Shown here piece after piece: positions 22,590-34,018 of a stretch of DNA of 64,000 nt (position 1 is its first letter; each line of letters begins with the position of its first letter). The stretch comes from Chlorokybus atmophyticus (lineage: Eukaryota; Streptophyta; Chlorokybophyceae; Chlorokybales; Chlorokybaceae). The notes under the pieces are model-generated. The model saw nothing but the letters and a program-made list of their open reading frames with translations, had not been told where the DNA came from and ran no database searches. Location of the stretch: NCBI GenBank assembly GCA_009103225.1, contig RHPI01003788.1:88839-152838 (forward strand). Reading direction: 5' to 3'. The translations under genes and the position numbers were made by a program.

Positions 22590-24350
22590 TCAAGCAGCTG
22601 GACTTTGTTGTAGCTGAGGCGGCAGCAGTAAGACCATGTGGAGGCAGGTAAGGCTTCACGCAAGCAAACAGCCACACAAGCAATACGCATTGGCAGAATG
22701 CTACAGAGCATGCCACTGACATTGTCTTGGGTAAAGCAAAGCTGGAATCCGCAGGCGGCTGTCTATGCACTACAGCCGACCCGGGGACGCATTGCAGTCA
22801 AGCCGGATGCGCTCTCACGTTGCAAACACTGGCAGTCGCGTACACACAGGCAGCAAGTGCAAAAGCATGTCAGGTAGTATAATTGCCAAATGCATGTGTG
22901 CTGTGTTATATTGCAGCTTGCAAACACTGCTGGGTTGTGCAACAATATTGTCACCCGTTACCCACTTGTTGAACAGCTTCTGAATGTAAGTGTTTCTGTG
23001 CATCCACTGCGTCTCAAGTTGTAGGAAGCTGACGCCTTCTTTGCTTGGAATCCGAATCAAGACTCGACTGCGGCCGCTTCTTGCTCAAAGTACGCAGCAA
23101 TGTTGTGCACGAATTGTCGTTTTTTGTTGTGTTGTTGGCTTGCTTACATGCAGCGTGTTAACTGGCACGTACGCTTGTAAAGCATGGGTGCGTGCGTGTG
23201 CACTCACCAACTACTCCTGTCTGTAGACGATAACTCCAGTGACGGCAAGCAAGAGCAAAACTTCAAAAAGAAAAAGGCAAGTCGAGCCATGCAATCGCTG
23301 CAAGTAGACTGTGCTGCATGAAGAGACCACTGCGTCTTCTAGCGTGACCAGCTTGAGCTTCTGCAAGACCAAACCCTTTTGGCTGTTCAGAATGATGCGC
23401 CTCATGAAGGAGCTGCCGATCGTTTGTGGCAGCTTCCAGCTGGCCGTGTGGTCGACGCCTTGATGGTCCCGTGCGAACTCGAGCCCGATTTCAACACCAC
23501 TTTGATTCAACGAGTGTGCGACAGCGTGCCAGATGGCAGAGAGGACCAGGCCAGCGTTGTTGTGCGATACGTTCTGTGCGTGAAAAACATGCTGAACGTA
23601 GCCTGTTCGGAACCGCATACCAACATACCTGCAGCCGAAACGAGGAAGCGAGATCAGGCCCTGCTGTTTGCTCACTCATATGACCATAGGTTATACAGAA
23701 ACTTTTGAAACTGCGAACAGATCATGGCAATGGGATTGCACAGCTGCTGGGTGTGAAAGCCCAGTTGTTTGACGTGCGAGAGCTTGACAATGCCCGGAAA
23801 ATCATGTTTACGGGATCCCCCGAGCGAGCGCATGCAGCAGCGTACGTGAGTGGCTTCACAATCACTGCCTCCGCCAATGCCAGCCGCAAATACGACGGGG
23901 TAAGCTGGCTGCTGTACAACATTCAGTGTTATCTGCCACCACCAACAACCCTAATCTTTTGCACAAACAAGAACACGTGCGTGCATGCACACGCGGAGGC
24001 ACGCAAGCAACGCATGCGCGCGCGAGTAAGCACGCGAATGCACATGGACAGATACATGTGGATACAAATCTTTGTGTACATGATATATGACGTGCTGTCT
24101 TTTGCATAGCAGAAGGGTACGCGCAACAAATTTGTGCCAGTTGAAACACCAAACCTGTACTTCGCTGTTGCGAACTCACTTGACGAGTACATGGAGCGAT
24201 GGGCGCGCAGTTCGTCAAGGTCTCAATACCATTAGACCTTCTAAACGCGACCTGACAATCTTGGACCTTAGACAACTTACCGGGCGCTGCCGTGCCTCCC
24301 TGGGATATAGAGCTGCTCCGTGCGGCAGTAGTACAAGTTGTCGCTCTTGA
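22590..24350 (+). pseudogene. Family A copy A5, frameshifted
   Basis: Tentative exon 1 reads LDFVVAEAAA (CTG instead of the usual ATG, near 22599). Exon 2 near 22700 keeps MPLTLSWVKQSWNPQAAV. The acidic exon 23227-23276 ends in GC donor gcaagt. The large exon begins near 23391 with NDAPHEGAADRLWQLPAG and LMVPCELEPDFN, but a frameshift occurs near 23705 (RLYRN then stop), and the remainder (GIAQLLGVKAQ, DVRELDNARK, MFTGSPERAHAAAY) is in the next frame. The last exon near 24112-24330 (FVPVETPNLYFAV, EYMERW) is also frameshifted after MERW. It is a pseudogene unless the assembly has errors. Confidence 0.7.
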
Positions 24351-24396
24351 CATACACAACAGACTCTGGTCTTCTCAGCTGTAGTGACATGTGCAT

Positions 24397-24443
24397 ATAA
24401 ACAATGCGAAACGCAATGTGCATTTGCGTTTCGCATTGTTTAT
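24397..24443. repeat. Perfect hairpin, 20-bp arms, 7-nt loop
   Basis: Arms at 24397-24416 and 24424-24443 are exact reverse complements. Confidence 0.95.
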
Positions 24444-25537
24444 ACACTGCACTCTTGATTGTGCAACTCGAGTGTCGAGAGTAAGCCTTCATGGCAGGAA
24501 GCAAAGCTGTTACTCAGGAATCGGACGACACCAGAATATAGCAGCTGTGAGATCTTCCAAGTAGACGCTTGCAACGAACCTGATCAAGCATACTGTCTAT
24601 ACACATGTGTCGTGGTCACAGGATAAGTTCTTGACCTGAGCACGCGCGTGTGACTAATTCCCTCAGTTTTGCTGTGATTGACTTCTTGTAAATAAGTGGC
24701 GATGTCATTGCTGCTGGAGTGCTCAGATAGCCTCTATAGCAGGACTTGTGTGACTACAGCCTCTTCGCCCTACCCTGGCGACTACCAGCAAACCGCCACC
24801 CGCGACAAGCTTGCTTGTGCAATGCAGAGCCTGTTGCCTTACACAAACAGTGTGTATAGCCCGGTGGTTGTGTTGTAATGTGCTTGCATGTTGCTGTTTG
24901 GCATGCTGTGAGTGAGGTCATGCATGTCTCCAACTACTGCCAGCATATCCTGTACACCCCTTGCAGCAGATACCGACAAGTCCAGAGACAACCAATGGCA
25001 GGGCCAGCTACAGAAGCGCGTCTGATATGAAAGCCAGCACTCGCAATATGCGCCCAGATCCCTGCTGCTTTGCCTGAGGGGTTTATCTTGGCGTTTGCTG
25101 CTGCAGAGGAGGAGCATAAAGAGAGGAGCGGGAGGAAGAGGAGGGGTGGGGTGGAGGACAAGGGGGAGAGGAAGGCCAAAATTCAAAGGGCGCTGCCAAA
25201 ACCGAGCATGTTGGAGAGGTGACCTGCTTGAGCGTGCCTGTTGTGGGTTGAATTGTTGGCTGGCCGGCCTAAGGGCTCAATTCAGTCACACCATTCAATT
25301 CATTACGTGAGTGCGTTATTAGTCCAGCACTTGCCTTTGTAGTCTTTATCTGCAAGTGCTGAGGACAATGGCGCGCATGCGAGTAGTACCAGACAGCTCG
25401 CACAGAGCTGCCTTTCGATTGTACAAAAGCAGTGCAAAGGCAGCACACAAATAGTGCCTGACTGTTCCAAACATGCGCACACATGGACATTGTGTACACA
25501 CAACAGTCACTACGGTCTGTAGCAAGTGAAGTGGTGA

Positions 25538-25599
25538 TGACGCACAGGTAGTCCGACTACCTATGCGTCATGGATGCTAGTAGAGTCTACTAGCATCCA
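25538..25599. repeat. Two adjacent hairpins
   Basis: Arms 25538-25552 and 25556-25570 pair with one mismatch. Arms 25571-25584 and 25586-25599 pair perfectly around a single G. The two hairpins touch each other. Confidence 0.9.
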
Positions 25600-25624
25600 C
25601 ACCAACTCTCTAGTTTCTTACGTG

Positions 25625-26775
25625 CTGATTGACAGACACAACATCCCATTTGCGGGCGAGCGCAAGTGCTTTTTCTTCTTCTTCTTTGTTTCTCCTTCGG
25701 GCACCTCATCGCGAGCCACCGCCACCGCCATTCATGAGGCGTCGTTCTCCAATTGGAGCAAAGCACCTCTACACTTTGTCGCGCGCAACACAGTATCAGA
25801 ATGGAGTGTGATATCAACTCCAACTGCGGCGGTGATCTGTACGAGGCCTTTGCAGGTGGCATTGGATGGGACGCAACTCTTTTCAAAACGCATGAATGGC
25901 GAGTCCAGGTTGATAAGGATGTCGGTAACCGCGTCTACAATAGCAATGTCGTTTACTTGCTCGGGTGAGGCGCGAGTCCTGCAAACACACACCCAATCAC
26001 ACACACACATACTCGCGTACGTATGCGCGCGCTCGCACGCACGCGTGTCTGCATGCAGCACATATATATGTGTGCTGCGTGCACACAGCACTCTGCTGCA
26101 CGCAATGGCCAACAGCAACGACAGCGAGATTGTTGCAAAGTTGTGGCACTAGCTACTGCATCAACCTGAATGGCGTCAAGTACTATACCCGTCTTGCGCT
26201 TTTATGCGAGTCATGAGCTCCGGTAGATATAGATCGGGCATTGCCACAAACTTTCGCTTGAATTGCAGCCTTTTCGTTGGCTAGGCAGTAAGCCTTGATA
26301 TAGCGGATGTCTGAAGCGATGGACCTGATGATTGCCAAAATCATATCGAAGTCGGCATTCATTTGCTTGACCTTCTCATTTGCGGATTTGAACCAGCCTG
26401 GCATGGCTGCGGAGAACAAGCAAACAGTGCCTTCAAGGGTGAAAGCGTTGCGAGAGATGCGTGCATGTGCAGACACACTTTAACACACAGCACTGCAGTT
26501 GCATTTCAAGAACACACACCTTCAAGCGCTCGATTTTGTACACACATGCGCGCACACACGAACCCTCACCGCTGTCATCTTCATCTTTGTGGCTGCCTCC
26601 TTCAGTGCAGCAAATTGTGCGCCTCCTATATCCACTGCGCCAAATAGATGGCCGAGCACCAGCAGCAGCACGATGATAATGCGGGGCATTAGTAGAGGTG
26701 GCAGAGTTTCCCCCCGTTATCAACCTTGGGCTGTGCAGGCTTGTTCGGTCGTTGTGACCGACGCCATCATGATGA
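25625..26775 (-). pseudogene. Family B copy B1, broken
   Basis: The first-exon part reads APHYHRAAAGARPS, then YRRRTICCTEGG and SHKDEDDSG, with donor gtgagg. The second exon reads AMPGWFKSANEKVKQMN followed by a helical stretch (AIIRSIASDIRYIKAYC), then a frameshift. The third exon starts at 25978 (ASPEQVNDIAIVDAV, LVQITAAVGVDITLHSD, ATKCRGALLQLEN) and has an in-frame TGA before MAVAVARDEVPEGE and the ALALAR end motif. Family B is unrecognised. Relatives are B2, B3 and B4. The first exon looks like an organelle transit peptide. Confidence 0.65.
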
Positions 26776-27354
26776 TTTGCACAAAGAGGGTGACAGAATT
26801 ACGCCTGCTGCCACAGCTGACTCTGCGTGTTCATCTGGCCAGCACCAAGTAGTGCACATCAAACTGGTACACAAACATAGACATGCTGGCAGTGGTTGCC
26901 AAACGGAAGATTCAACGCCTTGCCAAACGCCGTGTGCACACACAACCACATGCACAGATTGCCCATACCCAAAGCATGGGCTTGAATTCTAAGGAAGCAT
27001 AAGAAATAAATCTAGCTGTGGTCTTCCTGCACTGCACTTGCATGCGACAGCTGTACATGTCAGCTTGCTCTGGCGTGACCCAGCTGCGGCAGCACTAGGA
27101 CCATGCAGTCACGCTTCAACGTCACACCAACTGGCACAATCAGCTGCGTCAACTGTGATCGGCTGCTTGATCAGCTAGCCAATTGACAATTAACAAGTAG
27201 AAAGATCAGCTTACGCTGTACCTGTCAAGCGGCTGGTCAACTGCGGCAAGCCGCCCATTAGCCTTCACAGCAAAGCGACCAACCGGCTACGCGGTGTAAA
27301 GAATTCGAGCAGAGGCACGAATACCAAGCTTACACTCTCTCTTCCTCCCCTTCC

Positions 27355-27610
27355 TCCTACTCTTCGTCCTCGTTCTCCGCCTTCTCGTCCTCCTCCGCCG
27401 CCTCCGCCGCCGCCGCCGCCCTCAGGCCAGCCGCATGCAAGACCGAGAGCTGCAGCGCAGCGCAGGTCCTGTCCACACTGGCCGTCATATCGGTGGATGT
27501 CCCTTTCGGAGCCGCCGATATCGGTGGAGGTGTCTGTCGATCACCTGCTGCGGAATGCCTCACACATATCCCAAATGGCAACCGCTCATGGTCAGAAGCA
27601 GGGAAGGGAG
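27355..27610. promoter_or_regulatory. Divergent promoter module upstream of B1
   Basis: GATATC at 27517-27522 and a related CATATCGG at about 27486, with the same GGTGG context. The GCC/GAG-rich block 27430-27360 reads left toward B1. The right-hand side resembles the CTG-side flank of other modules only weakly. Confidence 0.45.
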
Positions 27611-28939
27611 GGGAAGGCTGTTCCATGCGTGCAGGAACTTGACCAAGCTGTCAGCACGTGCAACAGTCTGCGCGTGTCATTTGCTTTGCACCAATGTGCT
27701 GCCTAACTAGTAAGTGCGTGAGTGTAAGGCTGCAGCTAATTACAATCTCACGCAAGAACATACTCGCATATGCATAGGCAAAGACTGTAGCAAGTCAAAC
27801 GCTGACATGCACACCTCAAACTGCCTTACACAACCACCACACTATGCATGTGACAAAGCAAGGTCGACATCAACCAGCCTCTTGTACAACCAAAAGTAAA
27901 CACCGGAATCGTTTTGACAGGTAGATGTCAACAAGTACATGTCAGCTACTGCCAAGTCCTATCTGCCTGCTAATTATGCATGCGATTAGCAGGCAGGCAG
28001 CACGCACAGAGCAAAACATCAGTGCATGAGCACAGTAACTACAGTTAATCAGTGGTTAAGTGCACTCAAGGACCATGCCTTGCAGCTGAGCTTTGTCGGC
28101 GCACTACCATCTGATACCCGGGAAAACAAGCAGCTGTCTGAGAGCCTCAGCAAGACCAAGGCTGTTTCACTGCCAAGCAAGCACGAGCAAGCTACACGGT
28201 GGCAGTTGCTTTGTTGCAAGCACTTGCGCACGCTGTTATCTCTGCCAAGCTGCTGAAAGCTCCTACTCAACCAGCTGAACTGCAATGGCGCAGGCAACTG
28301 TGGCGAGAGACACAAAGTGCATTTGCCTGTTGGGGTGCGCGCGCAAAGCTTGATACCGCATCATCGTGTACACTACTGTCTGTGCCTCCTCTACACACAT
28401 GACACTCATCACGCACCTGCACCTTCCCTGTTGTGCTGTGCTTGGCTGGTGACAAGGACATGGGTGCAGACAAGCACACACGTAGCGCGGTGGGTGGCAC
28501 AGGCGTATGCGTGCACTGATTGCATGTTCTAAGAGTAGCCGTGCCGGTGCATACTGACCTGCTCTCCGAGGCCATCAACAGGCAACCTGGCACGCGGGTA
28601 GGACTGATGGGTGTATGCGTGTACAGGTAGTTGATGGCTCGTTAGTGACGGCGTATCTATATCACCTTACAGACAACATATGTACTGGTATGCGAGGTTC
28701 AAATGCATTGCGGCCATTTGCCCACATTCCCACCGTGCCACACATGCAATCACGTGCGCGCACAAGCACTGCCCAACTGTTCTGCACACGCACACACGCG
28801 TACCCTTAACACTGTTCGCAGGTCACCACTTCCCGGCACAAGCAAGCACCCGCGCACCTGCGTACTACTCCACAGTCTTTGTAGCCTGAGGGAAGGAGTG
28901 GTCACACACGTGCGGTCTGCTTGCACCCACCCCAACACT
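27611..28939. other. Unresolved region, possibly a diverged family A copy
   Basis: By position a plus-strand gene is expected here (right of a divergent module, converging on B2). A stretch near 28200-28250 (RWQLLCCKHL) faintly resembles family A exon 2, but no large exon or last exon is found. A hairpin lies at 27963-27996. Confidence 0.2.
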
Positions 28940-29929
28940 TCAATTCTTTGCTTGCCGCTTGACGAGCACCACAACACCCAACTCGCGGGCGAGCGCGAGT
29001 GCTTCCTCTTCCTCTCTTCTGTCTCCTTCGGGTTCGTCGTCCCGAAGCACCGCAACCGCCAACAACGTCAAGTCTTGGCCGTATAGTTGGAGCAACGCAT
29101 CTCTACACTTGGCCGCGCGCAACACAACATCAGAACGGAGTGTGATGTCAATACCAACCGCGGCGGTGACTTGTATGATGCCTCTCGGTGTTACTCTCAT
29201 GGCGCCTTTGCAGTAGCGTATGAACGGGGATTCATTGTCCATGCGCGCGAAGACGATGGCGTCCACGTTTGCAATGTCGTCCCATTGTTCAGGCGTGATG
29301 CACGTGTCCTGCACACATACGCACAAACAGCACTTTGCTCAAGCTAGCCAACAGCAACAGGAAAGGGCCTTCACGCAACACATATGTAAAAAACAACCTC
29401 GATGGCGTTGAGTACAAGTTTGGATGCCATGCCATCTTCCGCGCGAGTGAGAGTCATAAGCGCGGACAAGAATAGGTTGGGCATTGCGAGAAACTTGCGC
29501 TTGAATTCTAGCTTTTCAGTTGCTTAGCAGCACGCCTTCACATAGCGCATGTCTGAAGCGATCAACCTCATGTCGGACTTGAGCGACCCGATGTCGGTCA
29601 CCGCCTGACTCCAAGCCAATTGGTTTTAGCTAGCTTATCGTATGTGGCATGGGTGCGGATAACAAGATGACATATTATATAGCACGCGTGCGCATACACA
29701 CATATGCGCATGAGCGCGTCCACGCTCTCACCGCTCGTCATCCTCTTTTCCGTTGCCTCCTCCAGAGCAGCAAGCCGTGCTCCTGTTACATCCACTGCTC
29801 CAAGCTTTGGGCGCAAAGAATGGGCGAGCAGCAGCATTACGGTGATGATAATGCGGAGCAGTAGATTGCCGAGCTTCTCCTCGTTATTAACCCTGTGCTA
29901 TGCAGGCTTACCGCTGTGGCCAACGCCAT
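28940..29929 (-). pseudogene. Family B copy B2, nearly complete
   Basis: The start MALATAVSLHSTGLITRR at 29929 matches B4 and B6. The first exon then continues in a neighbouring frame (APHYHHRNAAARP, RSTACCSGG, KEDDER|gtgag), which implies a small indel. The second exon is helical (IGSLKSDMRLIASDMRYVKACC, then a TAA, then KLEFKRKFLAMPNLFLSAL). The third exon 29308-28940 is fully open: ITPEQWDDIANVDAIVFARM, IIQVTAAVGIDITLRSD, LRAAKCRDALLQLYGQD, LAVAVLRDDEPEGD, an EEEE run and ALALARELGVVVLVKR, then TGA. It is the best third exon of the family. The in-frame TAA and the indel make it a probable pseudogene. It is divergent from A6. Confidence 0.65.
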
Positions 29930-30529
29930 GGCTTGCAAAAGAGGGCAAGCTGAACGACTGCTGCCACAGCTGAGTCTGCAAGATCATCATCTAGTGAGCA
30001 TCCAATACACTTCGTACTGACTGACTCAGCTGTCCGTATTACTGACACCAACATAGACATGCTGGCAGTAGTAACTTTACTGCAAATTTCAATGCTTCAA
30101 AGTGCCTTGCACACACAACCACATGCACAGATCGCTCACACCCAAAGCATGGGCTTGACCCTAACAACAATATCATGCCTGATGCATGAGGTTCGGACTT
30201 AGCTTTGGTCTGCCTGCACTGCACTTCCTTGCAACAGCTATGAGCTGCAGCTGTCAGCTTGCTCTGGCGTGACCCAGCTGCGGCAGCACTCGGACCATGC
30301 ATTCAAGTGTTCGCGTCAGAACTAACCCGCGCGTTCATCAAGTAGTGACACTGGTTGCTTGAACAGCCAGCCAGTTGACATGCAACAAGCTCAAGGGTCA
30401 GCTCAAGCAAGCCCACTTGTCAAGTGCACGGCTGATCGCCTCGGCAAGCCGCCCTTTCGCCTTGAGAGCAAAGCCACTAGTAGACCAAGCGAGTGTGAGG
30501 AACGCACGGACCAGAAGCTTACATTCACT

Positions 30530-30800
30530 CCTCCTTCCCGTCCTCCTCCTCCGCCGCCGCCCTCAGGCCAGCCGCATGCCAACCAGAGAGTTGCCAAGCA
30601 GGTCTTGTCAACACTGGACGTCAAATCAATCGCTGCCCCTTTCGGACCCGCCGACATCGTTGACAATGTACTGCAGAATGCCTCTGTCTCGCACAGCTTC
30701 GTGGCTACTGGAAGGTGGGGAACGGCGCTGCTGCTTTGCTGCTGCTGCTTGTCGCTGCGCTGGCGGGCAGGAGGGTCCAGGACGGAGGGCGCGCGTAGGT
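30530..30800. promoter_or_regulatory. Divergent promoter module between B2 and A6
   Basis: A GGC-rich block (30575-30535) reads left toward B2. The CTGCTGCTG and GCTGGCGGGCAGG block (about 30730-30775) reads right toward A6. The central motif is degenerate (GACATC at about 30654) instead of GATATC. Confidence 0.45.
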
Positions 30801-31285
30801 GCTTGCTGGCTCTCTCAAGCGTTTCTGAGTGGGGTGAGGCGCAACCGCGTTGGAGGCGCTTGTTCAACCAAATGGCGTGGCTGGCTTGCTACCTGCCAGG
30901 CCCACAGGCAGGCGCAGTGCGTGTTGAAGCATGCTGCATGCTGTTCTGAAGGCTTCATATCAAGCAAGCTTAGTATGGCTACAGCCGTTGCTGGTCTACA
31001 AGGGGCTTTTCTGAGTTGCATGGTCTCTTGGCTCATTATTGCATTGATTGTTTTGCTGAGAAGTGACTTGCTTGCTTTTCATATTGGCATTTCTACATCG
31101 CTCTTCTCGTGCACATACGCTTACCATCTGCAGGCACAGATTGTCCGTGCAAGCCTCATGCTGACAGCTACCACATGTCGCATGCTCTGCTTGTGACATT
31201 CTCTATCTATTTACGATTGTTGCTGAAAAGTTTTGCTCAACACCACAGCATGCTACTAACAGGACTCTGTGCTGTGTCGCTCAAC

Positions 31286-31740
31286 ATGGATGCTGTTTTA
31301 GCAGAGGCGTCAACAGCATGTGGACTCAGGTAAGCGAACAAGAATATCGCGCAGCATGCACTTGAGCATGCCAGTGAAGCTGTCTTGGCAGAAGCAAGGC
31401 TACAATGTGCAGGCGGCTGTCAAGGTACTACAACCAGGATGCATTGCAATCCAGCGGCTGCGCTGTTGCAAGTCGCTTACACAGGCAGCAACCGCAAAAG
31501 CATATCAGGTGGTGGAAATGCCAGCAGCGTGTGTGTTACCATGTGAGCTGTGTTTCAGACTTGGAAAGACTGTTAATTTCTGCGACAAGACCTGTTACAC
31601 CAACTTCTGACTGTGAGTGTTTCTGTTACATCATCCAAGTTGGCAGGGAGCTGACGGCTTGCTTGCTTAGAACCCGACTCAAGACTCGGTTGCGCCACTT
31701 GCAGCCTCTTTGCGCGCGTTCGCAAAGTACGCAACGTTGT
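31286..31740 (+). pseudogene. Family A copy A6, 5' exons only
   Basis: The ATG at 31286 gives MDAVLAEASTACGL, spliced at CTCAG|gtaagc. Exon 2 (about 31353-31508) reads SMHLSMPVKLSWQKQGYN, then QAAVKVLQPG, and ends at CAG|gtggt. This copy supports the MPVKLSW frame for exon 2, because phases fit and the frame is open. Exon 3 (about 31640-31728) has a TAG where relatives have Trp. Downstream family A exons are missing: the next recognisable piece is a family B second exon at 31984, fused to retroelement sequence. Confidence 0.6.
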
Positions 31741-31839
31741 CTTGACTGGAAAAGTTGTTGACATGCTGTTGCTTGAGACTTGTACGCAACATGCCAATTG
31801 GAAACTATGAGTGTTGCTACCTGTGCTGTCGTTGTAATA

Positions 31840-31868
31840 TGTGGTGGGGGGGGGGGGGGGGGGGGCGN
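31840..31868. repeat. G homopolymer run with an N
   Basis: About 25 G residues with an ambiguous base lie in the intron between A6 exon 3 and the B-type exon. Length is uncertain. Confidence 0.8.
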
Positions 31869-31983
31869 GCGGACATGCATGCACGCGTGCGCATGCGTAA
31901 CCATGTGTGGGTGCACGTAAGCACATGCCAGTATCTCTCACAGCGTTTCAAATTTAATGGCAATATTTGCTTCTCCTCCGCAG

Positions 31984-32010
31984 CCATGCCGGCCTGGTTC
32001 AAACCCGCAA
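31984..32010 (+). pseudogene. Start of a family B second exon, joined in frame to an integrase
   Basis: After a conserved acceptor (tccgcag) comes CC ATG and PAWFKPA, as in B1 and B4. From about 32010 the match to B4 stops and retroelement coding sequence begins in the same frame, so the open frame runs across the junction to 32288. Confidence 0.7.
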
Positions 32011-33238
32011 TTGAAGGGCAACGTGCGCAACGGTTTCGGTGGGAAGGAGGCCACCTTGTGCGCTTGATGCCTGATGGAGGTTTGAGGATTGTGCCTCAAC
32101 CACATGAGAGGAAGCCGCTTGTGGAGCTGCTTCATGAGAAGATGGGCCACTTTGGTGTCAAGAGGACACTTGGGCTTGTGCAATTAGCATATTGGTGGGC
32201 TGGCATGCAGTCTACCGTGGCGGGAGTGGTCGCGAGTTGTGTGGAGTGCGACAGGGTGAAGGCGAGCTTCAATGCCAAGCACCCATAGCTGCACCCTCTA
32301 CCAATACAAGGAATATTCTATCGATGGAGCCTAGATCTGGCCAGAGACCTACCAGTCAGCAAAAGAGGCAACCGCTACGTGCTCGTGATGATTGAGCACT
32401 TCTCAAAGTGGGTCGAGGTGGTGGCGTTGCCGTCGAAGAAGAGCAAGCTAGTTGCTGAGGCTTTCCTTGACCAAGCGCTGAGCAGATTCGGAGCCTGTGC
32501 CGAGGTCTCACTGACCAAGGCACTGAGTTTCGTGGCCAGTTCGATGACTTGTTGGCGCAAGCCTTCATTGATCATCGCAGGACTTCCCGTGATCATCCCC
32601 AAGCTGATGGGCTTGCGGAGAGAATGGTACAGGTGGTGAAGAAGGGGCTTCGCAAGTATGATCTCACTCACAACAAGAGAGACTGGGACTTGGCGTTGCC
32701 GTGGCTGGCGATGGGCTACCGCATGACGCGACAAGCTGCGCTGAGCTCATACAGCCCCTACTTCTTGTTGTATGAGAGAGAGCCCATACTGCCAACATCA
32801 ATCAGGAGGCAGGTTGAGCAGGAGCTTGACTTGGAGGATCCCAATGTGTGGGAGAGAGAGATAGCAAAGCGTGCAGAGCTGTTTTGGCGTGTAATGCCAA
32901 TGGCACTTGGCAACCTGCAAGTGGCACAACACCGCGACACGCTGCGCTATGCCAGGGTGAGGAGTGGCTTCTACAAGCCAAGACTGCAGGAGTTTCAGCC
33001 TAGAGACTTCATCTATCTGCAGGCGAAGACCAAGGACACATTGGACACGAGTGCGAGTCGCACCATTCTGCATGAGAAACAGGTCCTCAGCAACGGAGTG
33101 TTGCTGCTGGAGGGAGCTGATGCTTGCACTACCAAGGAGCACATGAAAAGCTGCGCTCCTTGCCATCTGCCCAACGTGGATGACCACGTGGATCCGTCGA
33201 CGGCAATACCAGGTGTGGATCACCGTTGTGAGCGGTGT
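32010..33238 (+). pseudogene. Integrase of a PHD-finger retroelement, 5' part
   Basis: The zinc-binding region has the HHCC pattern: LLHEKMGHFG with H-x4-H, then SCVECDRVK with C-x2-C. The catalytic core follows: Asp in RWSLDLA, then RYVLVMIEHFSKWVEV, Asp in LTDQGTEF and Glu in DGLAERMVQ, so all three catalytic acids are visible. Lesions are a TAG at about 32286-32288 (just before LHPLPIQG) and a 1-nt shift near 32505. Later parts (WDLALPWLAMGYRMT, YFLLYEREP, RYARVRSGFYKPRL, FQPRDFIYLQ) match integrase C-terminal regions of LTR elements. The reading frame enters a Cys-rich segment (HRCERC) and is cut at 33238 by the chromovirus. It continues at 39278. No gag, protease or RT of this element is present. 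Confidence 0.8.
33234..33238. repeat. Target site duplication GGTGT, left
   Basis: Five bases identical to 39273-39277, directly outside the LTRs. Confidence 0.9.
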
Positions 33239-33912
33239 TGTGACGGTGCTCGTGCCTTGTCACCTGTGAGTTGGTCCCATCAACAACCCTCTCACCAAGA
33301 CACGGTATTCACACCGGAACCTTGCCCCCTCTGCCAAGCACACACGCGCGCCCCGCCACTCGCGTACGCACGCGCATGCGCTCGAAGCTACACACCGACT
33401 TGTGTAGCGCCTTGAATCGTCACACAAGCAAGCACACACCAGTGGCCACACGCTAGCAACCCCTGCTAACCACCACCAAGCTTGCACACCAGAAACTAGG
33501 GAGCTAAAGGTTCTATTGCACATTGTAGAATGTCACTTTTATACCTACCAGTCTGCACATGCTACTGTCTAGACAATTCTAGCGCTGAACGAAACTAGAA
33601 GCTAAGATATTCTTGCAGAATCTTGTAGTACACTTCTAGACCTTTCCAACGCACCAAAGATCTCCTAATATGCTGCTCATATGGTCAAGTTATACTACTT
33701 GGCGCCAGGCCCTTCCAGAAATCTGGTCGAGCCCTTCTCGACTGGCCCTCCGTTTTCTGGCACCTTCCGGACTGGTCTTGGGGCCCCGGTCGATATCCGC
33801 GGCAGACTCATAACTCGCCGATATCCGCCACAAGTCATAAAAAAACATGTACCTTACAAATAAGGTCTAAAATGGCCATGAAAATCACACAATTATGGCC
33901 TTGACTGTTACA
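33239..33912 (-). repeat. 3' LTR of the chromovirus
   Basis: It starts TGTGACGG and ends CTGTTACA on the plus strand, and is the match of 38601-39272. A minus-strand TATAAAAG lies at 33543-33536. Confidence 0.93.
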
Positions 33913-33925
33913 CTCCTTCCCCCCT
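33913..33925 (-). other. Polypurine tract of the chromovirus
   Basis: On the minus strand AGGGGGGAAGGAG directly precedes the LTR start TGTAACAG, where plus-strand DNA synthesis is primed in such elements. Confidence 0.8.
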
Positions 33926-34018
33926 AGGTGAGCTTCGTCCTCGAAGCTCGCGAGGTTGTCGTCGAGCAAGATAGTCACGCACAACGTCTTGAGCATGAGT
34001 CAAGTGTGCCTCTGGCTC

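Larger units (their letters stand above)
24351..25600. other. Family A 3' flank with GGA/GAG-rich segment and hairpins
   Basis: From about 24900 the sequence resembles 48860-49170 and 56760-57050. It includes a purine-rich block (25095-25215) that reads as Gly/Arg-rich (RGAGGRGG...GRGRPKFKGR). Hairpins lie at 24397-24443, 25538-25570 and 25571-25599. No supported gene. Confidence 0.35.

Noticed and set aside
26570-26700. Hydrophobic frame in family B first exons (MPRIIIVLLLVLGHLFG) as a signal peptide
   Set aside because: It ends in phase 0 at the donor and would read exon 2 in a frame with stops. The overlapping Ala/Arg-rich frame ends in phase 1, joins exon 2 in frame, and has the conserved MALA start in several copies.
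33271-33523. Open frames inside both LTRs
   Set aside because: They lie wholly within the repeated LTR sequence and have no domain.
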